A stretch of DNA of 64,000 nucleotides from Paenibacillus soyae (GTDB lineage Bacteria > Bacillota > Bacilli > Paenibacillales > Paenibacillaceae), in assembly GCF_024623455.1 (NCBI RefSeq), contig NZ_JANIPJ010000013.1:124001-188000 (forward strand), read 5' to 3'. A program made the translations under genes and the position numbers. Position 1 is the stretch's first letter. The number at the start of each line of letters is the position of its first letter. Under the pieces are notes generated by a model. It worked only from the letters and a program-made list of their open reading frames with translations, ran no database searches and was not told where the DNA came from. Below are positions 1-9,100 of this stretch, piece by piece.

Positions 1-166
1 GAATTACGCGGAGGTCATCGACACGTACACGTACAAATACGGCCTGCAGAACGGCATGTTCTCGTACGGCGCCGCCGTCGGCCTGTTCAAATCGGTGGTC
101 GCGTTCATCCTCGTCATCACGGTGAACCAGATGGCCAAGCGGATGGAAGAGCAATCGCTATTCTAG
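1..166 (+). CDS. ABC sugar transporter permease, C-terminal part (LplB/YteP-like)
   Basis: Partial gene entering from the left edge; the reading frame begins at base 2 and ends with TAG at 164-166. The visible 54 residues include YKYGLQNGMFSYGAAVGLFK, typical of the end of LplB/YteP-type CUT1 permeases, followed by a last membrane segment (FILVITVN) and a short basic-acidic tail. It would be an inner-membrane subunit of an oligosaccharide importer. It lies directly upstream of a second permease, a binding lipoprotein and a glycoside hydrolase, so it is the visible start of that operon. The 5' part is outside the window. Confidence 0.9.
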   Translation, partial: NYAEVIDTYTYKYGLQNGMFSYGAAVGLFKSVVAFILVITVNQMAKRMEEQSLF

Positions 167-189
167 GGAAGGGAAGGAGGAGCAGCCGA

Positions 190-1077
190 ATGATTCGCGA
201 TAGGAAAGACTTTCTCTTTATGACCTTCGTGTACGCCTTCATCGTCGCCGTATTCATCATTACGTTCTATCCGTTCTGGAACGTGTTCATCATCTCTCTG
301 AACAGCGCGGAAGACACGCTGCGAGGCAACCTGTACTTGTGGCCGCGGGAGTTCAGCCTGGCGAGCTACGCTCAAATCTTGAGCGACAGCGAGATCTGGA
401 CCGCGATTCGGGTGACGGTGCTCCGGACGATCATCGGCACGCCGCTCGCGGTGCTGACGATCAGCATGCTGGCGTATTCGCTCAGCAAGCGGGAGCTGGT
501 GGCGGGACGTTTCTGGACGCTGTATTTCGTGTTCACGATGTATTTTGGCGGGGGGCTCATTCCGTACTACATGGTGCTGAAGAGCTACAATCTGATCGAC
601 AATTTCATGGTGTTCGTCGTGCCGGGCCTCATGAACGTGTTCTACATGATCATCGTCCGGACGTTCATCCAAGGACTGCCGCAGGAGCTGGACGAATCGG
701 CCAAGATGGACGGCGCGAATTACATGCACATCTTCTTCCGCATCATTCTGCCGCTGACGACGCCGGTGCTCGCCACGATCGGGCTGTTCACGGCGATCGG
801 CCACTGGAATTCCTGGTTCGATTCGTACGTGTTCACGTATAAGCCGGAGCTGAAGACGCTGCAGGCGGTGCTGGTCAAGATTCTGAACCAATACCAGACG
901 GGCTCCATGGTTAGCGAAGCGCAGCAAATGGCGAATTCCTCGAAGCGGCTGGCCGTTTCCCCGGACACGATCCGTATGGCGGCGACGATGGTGGCGACCT
1001 TGCCGATCATCATGGTGTATCCGTTCCTTCAGAAGTATTTCGTCAAAGGGATGACGCTCGGCGCGGTCAAAAGTTAA
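190..1077 (+). CDS. ABC sugar transporter permease (YtcP/LplC-like)
   Basis: 295-residue inner-membrane permease of the carbohydrate (CUT1) ABC class, with about six hydrophobic segments. The cytoplasmic EAA loop is seen near residues 160-180 (ELDESAKMDGANYMHIFFRI), the site that docks the ATPase. Length fits the YtcP/LplC group. The ATG follows a strong GGAAGGAGGAG site at about 171-182. It sits 23 bases after the first permease and just before the solute-binding lipoprotein, so the three form one transporter. No ATPase gene is nearby; in this class a shared MsmX-type ATPase usually supplies energy, which is inference here. Confidence 0.93.
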   Translation: MIRDRKDFLFMTFVYAFIVAVFIITFYPFWNVFIISLNSAEDTLRGNLYLWPREFSLASYAQILSDSEIWTAIRVTVLRTIIGTPLAVLTISMLAYSLSKRELVAGRFWTLYFVFTMYFGGGLIPYYMVLKSYNLIDNFMVFVVPGLMNVFYMIIVRTFIQGLPQELDESAKMDGANYMHIFFRIILPLTTPVLATIGLFTAIGHWNSWFDSYVFTYKPELKTLQAVLVKILNQYQTGSMVSEAQQMANSSKRLAVSPDTIRMAATMVATLPIIMVYPFLQKYFVKGMTLGAVKS

Positions 1078-1136
1078 GGTTGATCGCGCGGGGCTCCCAT
1101 ATTAGCATGAACATAACGATTAGAGGGGGATTACGT

Positions 1137-2768
1137 ATGCAAGCGAAAAAATGGTTTACGCTTCTGCTGTCGGCCGTCATGCTGCTGTCCTTGTTATCCG
1201 CTTGTTCTTCGGGCAATAACGGCGGCGAGCCGGCGAACGGAGGCGGGCAGACGAACGGCGGCGCGGAGGGAGAAGGGGCGGATCCGGGCACGGAGCCAAT
1301 TACGATTACGTTCTTTGACAAGAACACGGGAGACAAATTCGATAACGAGGTCGCGAAGGAAATTACGAAGCGCACCGGCGTGACGATCGAGATCCAGCAG
1401 CCGACGGGCAATCCGACGGAGAAGCTGAACCTGATGCTGGCGAGCGACGACCTGCCCGACATGATCATGTTCGACCGCTCGAGCGACCTGGTGACGAAGT
1501 ATATCGAAGCGGGCTCCATCATTCCGCTGGATGACCTGATCGCCGAGTACGGCCCCGACGTGGCGTCCCAGTACGGCGACGTGCTGAACAAGACCCGTCA
1601 CCGGGACGGCAAAAACTACTACCTGTCCAACTGGTACGGCCTCGAGCACGAGCCGGTGTTCGGCTTCAACATGCGAAAGGATATATTGAAGGAGCTGGCA
1701 CCGGACAAAGCGGAGGGCGGCGTGCCGTTCACGCAAGCCGAATTCAAGCAGCTGCTGACCGATTTCAAAGCCAAGTACCCGCAAATCGACGGCAAAGATA
1801 CGATCGCCCTGACGATGGACGGCGAGAACTTCGGCGGCACGATGGGCACGTTCAAGGGCATGTTCGGCCTGACGGGCTACTACGAGCATGACGGCGTCCT
1901 GCAGTACGACGTGAAGAATCCGAAATACAAGGACATGATTCTGTACATGAACGACCTGTTCCGCTCCGGCCTCATGGATAAGGAGTGGGCGATCAACAAA
2001 CGTCAGATTTGGGAGCAGAAGATCGCGACGGGCACCATCTTCGCTTCGACGGGCGCTTATTGGGACCTTGGCAATTCCAACACGATTCTGAAAAAGGACC
2101 GCAGCGAAGAGTCGCAGCTATTCGCTTACAAGGTCGTCGCCGACGGCGTCGATCCGGCGAAGACGACGTACGGCGGCCGCAGCTCGCTCGGCTGGGACGC
2201 GATCGCGATTACGAAGAAGAACAAAAATCCGGAGCGCACGATGCAGTTCATCAACTTCCTCGCGAGCGAAGAAGGCCAATACCTGCTCATGTGGGGCATC
2301 GAAGGCACGCATTGGGATATGAAGGACGGCAAGCATACGCCGCGTCCGGAAGTGCTGCAAGGCTTCAAGGATGACTGGGCCGCTTACACGAAGCAAACGG
2401 GCATCCGCAAGTGGACGTGGTTCATCAAGAACGGACCGGGCGCGGACGGCACGCCGTACGACCTGCCGGGCCGCTACGAGCGCTCGCCGATCGACCAGAT
2501 GGCGATCAAAAACTTGTCCGACTCCGTGTTCGACACCGCGATCTTCGACGGCTTGGGCCCGGCGGGCGGCACGCCGGAGGCGCTTAGCGAGCAGAAGATC
2601 AGCGACATTACGAAGCAGGCGATTACCAAGGCGATTATGGCTTCGTCGGCTGACGAAGCAAGCGCGATCTTCGACCAGATGCTGGCGGACATGAAGGCCG
2701 CGGGCGACGAGAAGGTCGAGAAGATTTACACCGAAAACTACAATGCCCGCAAAGAGCTGTGGCAATAA
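1137..2768 (+). CDS. extracellular solute-binding lipoprotein (LplA/YtcQ-like)
   Basis: 543-residue sugar-binding lipoprotein. The N-terminus MQAKKWFTLLLSAVML leads to a lipobox LLSAC with Cys23 as the lipidated residue, followed by a Gly/Asn/Glu-rich flexible linker (about 25-50) and a long periplasmic-binding-protein fold. Start 1137 is preferred over upstream in-frame codons because an AGAGGGGGA site precedes it by seven bases and the signal peptide then begins correctly. The large size is typical of Paenibacillus binding proteins for oligosaccharides. It follows its two permeases and precedes a glycoside hydrolase that may process the imported sugar. Substrate unknown. Confidence 0.93.
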   Translation: MQAKKWFTLLLSAVMLLSLLSACSSGNNGGEPANGGGQTNGGAEGEGADPGTEPITITFFDKNTGDKFDNEVAKEITKRTGVTIEIQQPTGNPTEKLNLMLASDDLPDMIMFDRSSDLVTKYIEAGSIIPLDDLIAEYGPDVASQYGDVLNKTRHRDGKNYYLSNWYGLEHEPVFGFNMRKDILKELAPDKAEGGVPFTQAEFKQLLTDFKAKYPQIDGKDTIALTMDGENFGGTMGTFKGMFGLTGYYEHDGVLQYDVKNPKYKDMILYMNDLFRSGLMDKEWAINKRQIWEQKIATGTIFASTGAYWDLGNSNTILKKDRSEESQLFAYKVVADGVDPAKTTYGGRSSLGWDAIAITKKNKNPERTMQFINFLASEEGQYLLMWGIEGTHWDMKDGKHTPRPEVLQGFKDDWAAYTKQTGIRKWTWFIKNGPGADGTPYDLPGRYERSPIDQMAIKNLSDSVFDTAIFDGLGPAGGTPEALSEQKISDITKQAITKAIMASSADEASAIFDQMLADMKAAGDEKVEKIYTENYNARKELWQ

Positions 2769-2776
2769 GAAGGTAA

Positions 2777-2812
2777 CGGAAGGGGGGGCCAGCACTGCTG
2801 GCCTCTTCCTCT
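2777..2812 (+). terminator. terminator hairpin after binding protein
   Basis: Perfect 7-bp arms GGCCAGC / GCTGGCC round an ACT loop, extended by G-rich/CT-rich flanks and followed by a T/C-rich stretch. It lies eight bases after the stop codon of the binding-protein gene and may lower expression of the downstream hydrolase relative to the transporter. Confidence 0.65.
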
Positions 2813-2855
2813 TCTCGGCGCGGCGTTTAATACATAGGGAGAAGGAGAGATGGGG

Positions 2856-4913
2856 ATGGCGACGATGATGGGAGCAATCAAGCTGGAGAACGGGGAAGGC
2901 GCGTTTGCGGCGGATAACGGCTTCGTGAGGGTGACCGCGAGCCTCGCGGAGGGAACGCTGGACTTCATATGGAAGGACGGCCAGGCGATGAACGGGCTGT
3001 ACGCGGAAGCGCGGTTCGGCGGCGATATCTTAAGAAGCAGCCACTATCCCGCGCACGGCGTATCCGAGGCGTCCGTGGAGGCCATAAGGGATCCGTTCGG
3101 CGCGGGGATCGGTTTTACGTTCGAGCACGGGGGACTGGACGGGAAGCCGGTGCTTAAGCAGCGGATTCGGCTGTACGAAGGACGGCCTTACGCGCTCGTC
3201 GACCTGGAGGCGTCGCACGACACGAAATGGGAGACGAACGAGCTGACGCCGCTCGCCGCCTATCTGAACGACGGCGCCGTGCTCGAGTTCGGCGACGGGT
3301 CGAAGGAAGAGATTCGGTCGCTGTTCATCCCGTACGACAACGACAAGTGGGTGCGCTTCGCCTCGCATCCGAATCCGGGCAGCGTCCGCAGCTATGAGGC
3401 GACGGCCGTGTACCGCACGGAATCGCGCCGCGGCTTCGTCATCGGCTCGGTGACGCACGACACATGGAAGACGGCCGTCGAGGTCGAAGGGACGTTCCGC
3501 GAAGCGGTCGGCCGGCTGCGCGTCGCGGCGGGCGCGTCCGATCTGCAGACCCGCGACACGGTGCCGCACGGCTCGCTAAGCGGCCGGTCGATCACGTCGC
3601 CCGTTATTTTCGTCGGGGCATTCGAGGATTATCGGGACGGCATGGAGGCGTACGGGCAGGCGAACGCGATGCTCCAGCCCGCACTCCCTTGGGCCGGCGG
3701 CGTGCCAATGGGCTGGAACAGCTGGTCGGCCGTCATGGCGAAGCTGGATTACGACGTCTTTACGCATACGTCGGACTTCTTTGCGGCCGAATTGCAGGAG
3801 AACGGCTTCGCCGACATGGATGGCAGCCTGTACGTCAACTTCGACGCGTTCTCGGACAATTTGACGCAGGAGCAGCTGAAGGACGCGGTCGCGCGGGTGA
3901 AGGCCAACGGGCAAAAGCCGGGCACATATTACACGCCGTTCGCATTCTGGGGAAGCAATCCGGACACGCCGGTCGAGGGGACGGGCGGGAAGGTGCTTTA
4001 CCGCGACATTCTGCTCAAGGATGCGGCGGGCCGTCCGCTGCCGAAGCTGGACGGCGCGTTCCCGATCGATCCGTCCCATCCGGAGTCGATCGCGCGCATC
4101 ATGCGCAAGCTGGACGAGGTGGTTGCCGCGGGCTTCAAGTATTTGAAAATGGACTTTCTGGCGCACGGCGCCATGGAGGGACGGCACTTCGATCCTGCGG
4201 TGCGCACGGGCATCCAGGCGTATAACCGAGGGATGGCGGCCATCGCGGATGCGCTCCGTCCCGAGCGGCTGGGGCGCCCGTTCCTGATCAACCTGTCGAT
4301 CGCGCCGCTGTTCCCGCATGGCTACGCGCACAGCCGCCGCGTCTCCTGCGACGCGTTCGGGCTGATCGACGACACGGAGTATATGCTGAACGCGCTGACG
4401 TACGGCTGGTGGATCAGCGACCGCTTGTACCGGTTCAACGACCCGGACCACGTCGTGCTCTACAAGAGCGCCAATCAGCGGGAGACGACCGAGCATGAAG
4501 GGCGCAGCCGCCTGAACGCGGGCGTCATCGCGGGCACGTCGCTGCTGCTCGGCGACGACTACCGGATGGAGGAGGCAGCCCGCAGGGCGAAGGCCTGGAT
4601 GACGAACGAGGCCGTCATGACGCTCGCGCGCCGAGGGGAATCGTTCCGTCCCGTCGAAGGCGGCAGCGGCACGGGCGGGGAGGAGCTGTTCGCGCTGGAA
4701 GGCGACGGGGGCATGTATGTCGCCGTCTTCAACTTCGACGCGTCGTCGGCGAAGACGAAGACGGTCGCCTTTTCCCGGCTTGGTCTTGCCGGAGGCGCCG
4801 GAATGTCCGTCCGCGATTTGTGGACGGGGGAAGAGACGGTACTTGATGCCGGCACCGAGAGCTTCGAGGTTGTTCTGGAGCCGGCGGAGTCGAAGCTCTT
4901 ATTCGTCAGGTGA
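2856..4913 (+). CDS. clan GH-D glycoside hydrolase (alpha-galactosidase-like, GH27/36 group)
   Basis: About 685-residue cytoplasmic enzyme (no signal peptide). An N-terminal beta-rich domain (about 1-270) precedes a TIM-barrel that opens with MGWNSWSAVM, the hallmark of GH27/GH36 alpha-galactosidases. YLKMDFLAHG holds the likely nucleophile Asp (residue 433 from this start), matching the KxDF motif of clan GH-D. DDTEYML and NDPDHVV follow in the second half, then a C-terminal beta domain. ATG 2850 is also possible, but AGGAG at 2843-2847 leaves only two bases before it and eight before 2856. The gene follows the ABC importer, so it probably hydrolyses the imported oligosaccharide. Exact glycosidic specificity cannot be read. 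Confidence 0.85.
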   Translation: MATMMGAIKLENGEGAFAADNGFVRVTASLAEGTLDFIWKDGQAMNGLYAEARFGGDILRSSHYPAHGVSEASVEAIRDPFGAGIGFTFEHGGLDGKPVLKQRIRLYEGRPYALVDLEASHDTKWETNELTPLAAYLNDGAVLEFGDGSKEEIRSLFIPYDNDKWVRFASHPNPGSVRSYEATAVYRTESRRGFVIGSVTHDTWKTAVEVEGTFREAVGRLRVAAGASDLQTRDTVPHGSLSGRSITSPVIFVGAFEDYRDGMEAYGQANAMLQPALPWAGGVPMGWNSWSAVMAKLDYDVFTHTSDFFAAELQENGFADMDGSLYVNFDAFSDNLTQEQLKDAVARVKANGQKPGTYYTPFAFWGSNPDTPVEGTGGKVLYRDILLKDAAGRPLPKLDGAFPIDPSHPESIARIMRKLDEVVAAGFKYLKMDFLAHGAMEGRHFDPAVRTGIQAYNRGMAAIADALRPERLGRPFLINLSIAPLFPHGYAHSRRVSCDAFGLIDDTEYMLNALTYGWWISDRLYRFNDPDHVVLYKSANQRETTEHEGRSRLNAGVIAGTSLLLGDDYRMEEAARRAKAWMTNEAVMTLARRGESFRPVEGGSGTGGEELFALEGDGGMYVAVFNFDASSAKTKTVAFSRLGLAGGAGMSVRDLWTGEETVLDAGTESFEVVLEPAESKLLFVR

Positions 4914-4963
4914 TGTCATTTGTCTGAATATTACCCATTAAAAGTAAACCGAATCCATTTCTG

Positions 4964-4992
4964 TTGACATTTAACATGCGCGGTGGCATAAT
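4964..4992 (+). promoter_or_regulatory. sigma-A promoter of the cse60-like operon
   Basis: TTGACA at 4964-4969 and CATAAT at 4987-4992 with a 17-base spacer: a near-consensus vegetative promoter. It faces the Cse60-like gene 210 bases downstream, leaving a long untranslated leader that contains a hairpin. Confidence 0.8.
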
Positions 4993-5038
4993 CGGCGGTA
5001 TAGGCATTACATTGAATGTATCCATAACATAGAGCTAC

Positions 5039-5076
5039 AAAGGCATTCCGATCGGTTCGTCCATCGGAGTGCCTTT
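5039..5076 (+). other. leader hairpin before cse60-like gene
   Basis: Inverted repeat with arms 5039-5052 (AAAGGCATTCCGAT) and 5063-5076 (ATCGGAGTGCCTTT), one G-U pair, loop of ten. There is no immediate T-run, although TTTTTT occurs at 5092-5097. It lies between the promoter and the first gene and could be an attenuator or a 5' stabiliser. Confidence 0.55.
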
Positions 5077-5202
5077 GTGCATGTATGGACGTTTTTTACA
5101 TTTAATGTATGGCTGATTGGATGGCTTAGGAGGTGTTTCATCTACGCGAACAAGGTAAGGCCGGCAGCCAAGATATTTTTTGAAGAGAGGAATACGACAC
5201 GC

Positions 5203-5391
5203 ATGATTCAAGTCAAGACGTTCGCGGATACGCTGTCCCGCAGGGCAATCGACGAGGCCAACGCTTTTCTATCCGCATTAGACCCCGACCAGTTCGTCGA
5301 TCTTAAGTTCTCGGTCATTGAATGCAAGCATCCATTTCTTATGAAACAGCGTCATATCGCCATCATTTACAGGACCAAACAAGGAGGATAG
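5203..5391 (+). CDS. Cse60-like small sporulation protein
   Basis: 62-residue cytoplasmic protein beginning MIQVKTFADTL, with a helical middle (AIDEANAFLSAL), then VDLKFSV and an end strand HIAIIYRT. Length and the pattern MIQVK...EAxNxFL...DIKY...AMIIY match the Cse60 family of mother-cell sporulation proteins as I remember it. An in-frame ATG at 5077 exists but would add an unrelated hydrophobic stretch; GAAGAGAGG precedes 5203. The next gene starts one base after its stop, so the two are cotranscribed from the promoter at 4964. Confidence 0.65.
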   Translation: MIQVKTFADTLSRRAIDEANAFLSALDPDQFVDLKFSVIECKHPFLMKQRHIAIIYRTKQGG

Positions 5392-5392
5392 C

Positions 5393-5821
5393 ATGCATAC
5401 ACTTGAATTGAAGGATCAGATTCTTCACCAGATGATTCGGCTTGAAGAGTCCAAGACAGACATGCTGAATGCACATTTTCCGTTGCCGAGCCGCGTCCGC
5501 GAGCGCAAGGAGATCGAAATACTGCTGCAGCGGTATGTGCATCGATTAGAAAAACTGGTCATCTCTTTGAACCAAGAGCCCGATTTCAGGTTAACCTGCG
5601 TCATTATCGGCAGCACCGTCAGCATCCGCAGCAAGCAGTGGAACGCTTCGGAGACGTACCGGATTTGTTATCCCGATAACTCCGATATCGATACGGGCTG
5701 CATTTCGTTTCTTTCTCCTCTCGGCAGGCAGCTGCTGCTCGCTCCCCTGTATACGGATGTGAAGGTAGAGCTGCCCGATGGGGAATACGAGTACGTGGTT
5801 GAACAAATTTCGTACCCTTAG
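5393..5821 (+). CDS. GreA/GreB C-terminal-domain protein
   Basis: 142 residues. The N-terminal half is helical and charged (about 1-60, possible coiled coil). The second half contains FLSPLGRQLLLAPLYTDVKV and a closing VVEQI, the FKBP-like fold of GreA/GreB elongation factors where SPxGxALLG is conserved. These proteins bind RNA polymerase near the secondary channel; whether this short form does so is inference. AAGGAGG overlaps the end of the Cse60-like gene, so translation is coupled. It is shorter than true GreA (about 158 residues) and its N-terminal coiled coil is not clearly of GreA type. Confidence 0.7.
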   Translation: MHTLELKDQILHQMIRLEESKTDMLNAHFPLPSRVRERKEIEILLQRYVHRLEKLVISLNQEPDFRLTCVIIGSTVSIRSKQWNASETYRICYPDNSDIDTGCISFLSPLGRQLLLAPLYTDVKVELPDGEYEYVVEQISYP

Positions 5822-5917
5822 CATCACATCATAAACGGTTATAGGATTCCGGAGGTTATAACATGAGTCTATTCCATACTAGTGTAAGCCAGCTTGCGAC
5901 ATGGGGGAAAATTTACG

Positions 5918-6115
5918 ATGAACCGTAGTAAACCTTATCGCTCAATCGAAAGCCCCTTATTCGAAACGGACGTTTGGGAGTGCAGCGACAGCCATTGCGG
6001 GTGCTGGATGAGGAAGGACATGTCCTTCGTCACGGAGCCGACTTGTCCGCTGTGCCGTTCGGGAATGGTCGGAAGCACCAGGCTTCTGCCCAAGGCCGTA
6101 ACGAAATCGTATTAG
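5918..6115 (+). CDS. ydjO: YdjO-like cysteine-rich small protein
   Basis: 65-residue protein with the spacing W-E-C-(5)-C-x-C-W-M-R and then C-x-x-C-(3)-M-V-x-S-T-R, the zinc-ribbon-like pattern of Bacillus YdjO (a 'cold-inducible' family of unknown role). Start 5918 follows GGGGGAAA at 5903-5910; an upstream in-frame ATG at 5894 lacks a ribosome site. It follows the GreA-like gene and ends before a strong hairpin shared with the convergent kinase gene. Confidence 0.8.
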   Translation: MNRSKPYRSIESPLFETDVWECSDSHCGCWMRKDMSFVTEPTCPLCRSGMVGSTRLLPKAVTKSY

Positions 6116-6131
6116 CATCGCAAAAATCGAG

Positions 6132-6160
6132 CAGGCCTATGCGCAAAGCGCATAGGCCTG
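6132..6160. terminator. bidirectional terminator between ydjO and hybrid kinase
   Basis: Perfect 13-bp arms 6132-6144 and 6148-6160 (CAGGCCTATGCGC and its complement) with an AAA loop. On the minus strand the stem is followed by CTCGATTTTTG, giving a usable T-run for the kinase transcript; on the plus strand GTTTTT comes ten bases later. Confidence 0.8.
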
Positions 6161-6174
6161 TTGAAGATGCGTTT

Positions 6175-9100
6175 TTAGTTCGTGTTCTTCTTCTCTGCCG
6201 CCCATTGATGCTTAGGCAGCTTGAAGCTCGCAGTAGTGCCTTCCCCCAGAGTGCTGTGCAGCTGAAGCCCAGCGCCATATAGCTGTCTGAGTCGGCGGTC
6301 CGTGTTCCGAATTCCGATTCCCATGCTTGCAGACGGCGGCGCCTCGAGCACTTGCTGCAGGGCCGACTCGCTCATGCCCGCTCCATCGTCCCTTACGGAC
6401 ACTTCTATATGCTGCTCCGAGCTTGCAATCCGAATGTGTATCGTTCCCCCGCGGGCCTGGGGCAGCAGGCCATGGTTGACCGCATTCTCCACCAACGTTT
6501 GAATCGACAAAGGCGGTACAAGGAAATGCAGACTCTCATCAAGCTCCCACTGGACGTTCAGGCGCTCTCCGAACCGTTCCCGCTCGATGTACAGATAGGA
6601 GCGGACGAGACTGAGCTCCCGGTCTATGGCAACGGTCTTGTCGGCATTCCGATAATCGAAACAGGTTCGCAAGTAATGGCTGAACGTCTCGAGTAGCCGC
6701 TGCATCCTGCCCACATCCATCGCCCCGAGCGCCGCGATCGAATTCATCGTATTGAAGAGGAAATGCGGCCGAATTTGAGCTTGCAGCCATGCCGCCTCCA
6801 TGCGCAGACGTTCCTCGAACGAAAGCTTCAGATCGATCAACGAGCGTATGCGGGACTTGAGCTCCCACGCGTCGACAGGCTTGGCCGCATAATCGTTGGC
6901 TCCCGCCCGAAAGCCCGCGTAGAGATCCTCCGGACGGCTTCGCGCCGTTAGCAGCAGGATGGGCAGCTCCGATACGGAGAACCGCTGCCGCGCGAGACGA
7001 GTGAATTCATAGCCGGATATATGCGGCATCATCACGTCGGATATGACGAGGTCGAATTGCGCCGTCTCCAGCTCAGCCAGCGCTTCGGACGCGCCGGCCG
7101 CGGTCGTCACGTCGTAGTGCCACGTACACAGCATATCCTCCAGGATCCTCAGATTCACAGGGTCGTCATCCACGATTAATAATCTAGGCGCGCTTCTCCA
7201 TGGAACTTCCGCAGCCGTCTTGGAGCTGCGTTCAGGCTCATCCGATGGAACGGACGCCGCCGCGATTTCCGAATGAGCGTCGGGAATGAATGGCAGAGAC
7301 GAGATAATGGAAGCTTCGTCATCGGTTTCTACGGCCAAAGGCAGCGTGAAGGTGAAGACGGAGCCTTGGCCGGGCGAGGAGACAACGTCCAGCGTTCCGC
7401 CGTGCAGGTCGACCAGCTGCTTGGCGATGCTAAGCCCGAGCCCGAACCCGCCGACGGCTTTGATTCGCTCCGAATCTCCTTGTTCGTAAGGGGCGAATAT
7501 CCGATTGCGCGTCTCCTCGTCCATTCCGATTCCCGTATCCTTGATATGAATATGGGCGAGGCCGTGCTTCAGCTCGGCAAGGACGGCAATCGTTCCGGCA
7601 TCCGTAAACTTAATGGCATTATGCATCAGATTAAATAAAATTTGGGCAAGCCTGTTCTCGTCGGCACGTACCTTCGGGAATTGGCCGTCGACGTCGATAT
7701 GAAGAGCGATCGGTTTGCCGTCCAGCATGAACCGAAGGACATCGGCTACCCCGTTAACCACGGGAAGAAGATGAACGTTCCCGGGCTGCAGACGGATGGT
7801 GCTCTCCTTCAGCCTCGTGATATCGATGAGATCGTCCAGCATGAAGGACATGCGTCTGGCCACGGCAATTTGAATCTCCAGCCGATTCCGATGCTCGTCG
7901 GGCAAGGGGGAGGAGGGATCCTCCAGCACGCTGTGCGTAATATTCAAAATGCCATGCAGAGGGTTTCGAAGCTCATGGGACGTGCTCACGAGAAAGTCAT
8001 CCTTCTGCCGGTTCGCCCGCCGAAGCTCATCGGCTAGCCGCTTCGTTTGGGCGTTCGCCCGGAAGAAGCGTTTGAACCAGAACGCCGCAAAAGCGAATAC
8101 GGCAAAAGCGAGATCGAACGGATAATGGATCCATTCGAGATCGAATCTCCCTTCGGCAATCGTCCATAAAATGTTGACGCCGAGCGCCGTCAGTCCGATG
8201 AGCACGTAGATGACGTCTTCATTCTTGCGGAAGGCGCGAATCAGGATTTTGCCCGAGTCGATGACAGAGAACAAGAAGCCGAGTCCCAGCAGGATGAGAG
8301 AGGTCTCGATGTATCGGGCAGGCGAGATCAGCAAGAAAAGGGCGTAGCAGGCGCTGTAGACCGTGAACCAACGCAGCTTCTTGATCTTGCCGGGCGCGTC
8401 GAACATGTGCCGGAATAGAGGCGGAATAAAGGCCACGACGGCGATATAGGACAGGATCGCAATTTTGTAGTGATACTCGTAAGGCATGGGGAACCAAACA
8501 AATAGCAGTTTTTCGTCCGCAACCAATACCGTCATCATGCCCATCAGCATAATCAGCGAAAAATAAAGCAGCCCTCTGCTCGCGACTCTGAACAGAAACA
8601 GCATCGCCGCATAAATGCCGTGAATCAGAAAGACGACGCAAAGTCCAACCTGCAATCCAACCGAAAGCAGATTCAACTGATTCACGGCCTTCTCCGTTCC
8701 GAATCGAATGGATTCCGTTAGGCCGCCGTTTCCGGCATGACCGGAAACATGAATGATAATCTCGACGGTTCCGCCGCCGGAGGGGAGCGTGACGGAATAG
8801 GGATTCACTCTCGTTTTGGACGGATCTTGATTCTCGGAAGGCAAGCCGTTCTGGAAGGCTAATTGCCCGTTCACATAGAAGGCGGACGCATGATTGATCC
8901 GGTTGACCCGGAGCTTGTACGTTTCGTCGCTGTTATCGTCCATCAAGATGCGCAGCCTGTACGTGCCGTATCGGTAGGGAGAGTCGGTAGACTCCTTGAA
9001 GGCTTGCTCCCATGCGCCGGGCACCTGAATAAATGAAGCGCTAGCCGCAGGAGAACCGGCAGACAGAGATTCCGGCTGGATGAAGCGGGAGGGAGTGAAC

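Noticed and set aside
163..927. Minus-strand open frame opposite the permease
   Set aside because: Composition is Arg/His/Gln-rich and repetitive as expected for an antisense shadow; the plus-strand permease is clear.
3576..4496. Long minus-strand open frame inside the glycoside hydrolase
   Set aside because: Shadow frame typical of GC-rich coding DNA; no ribosome site and Arg/His-rich low-complexity translation.
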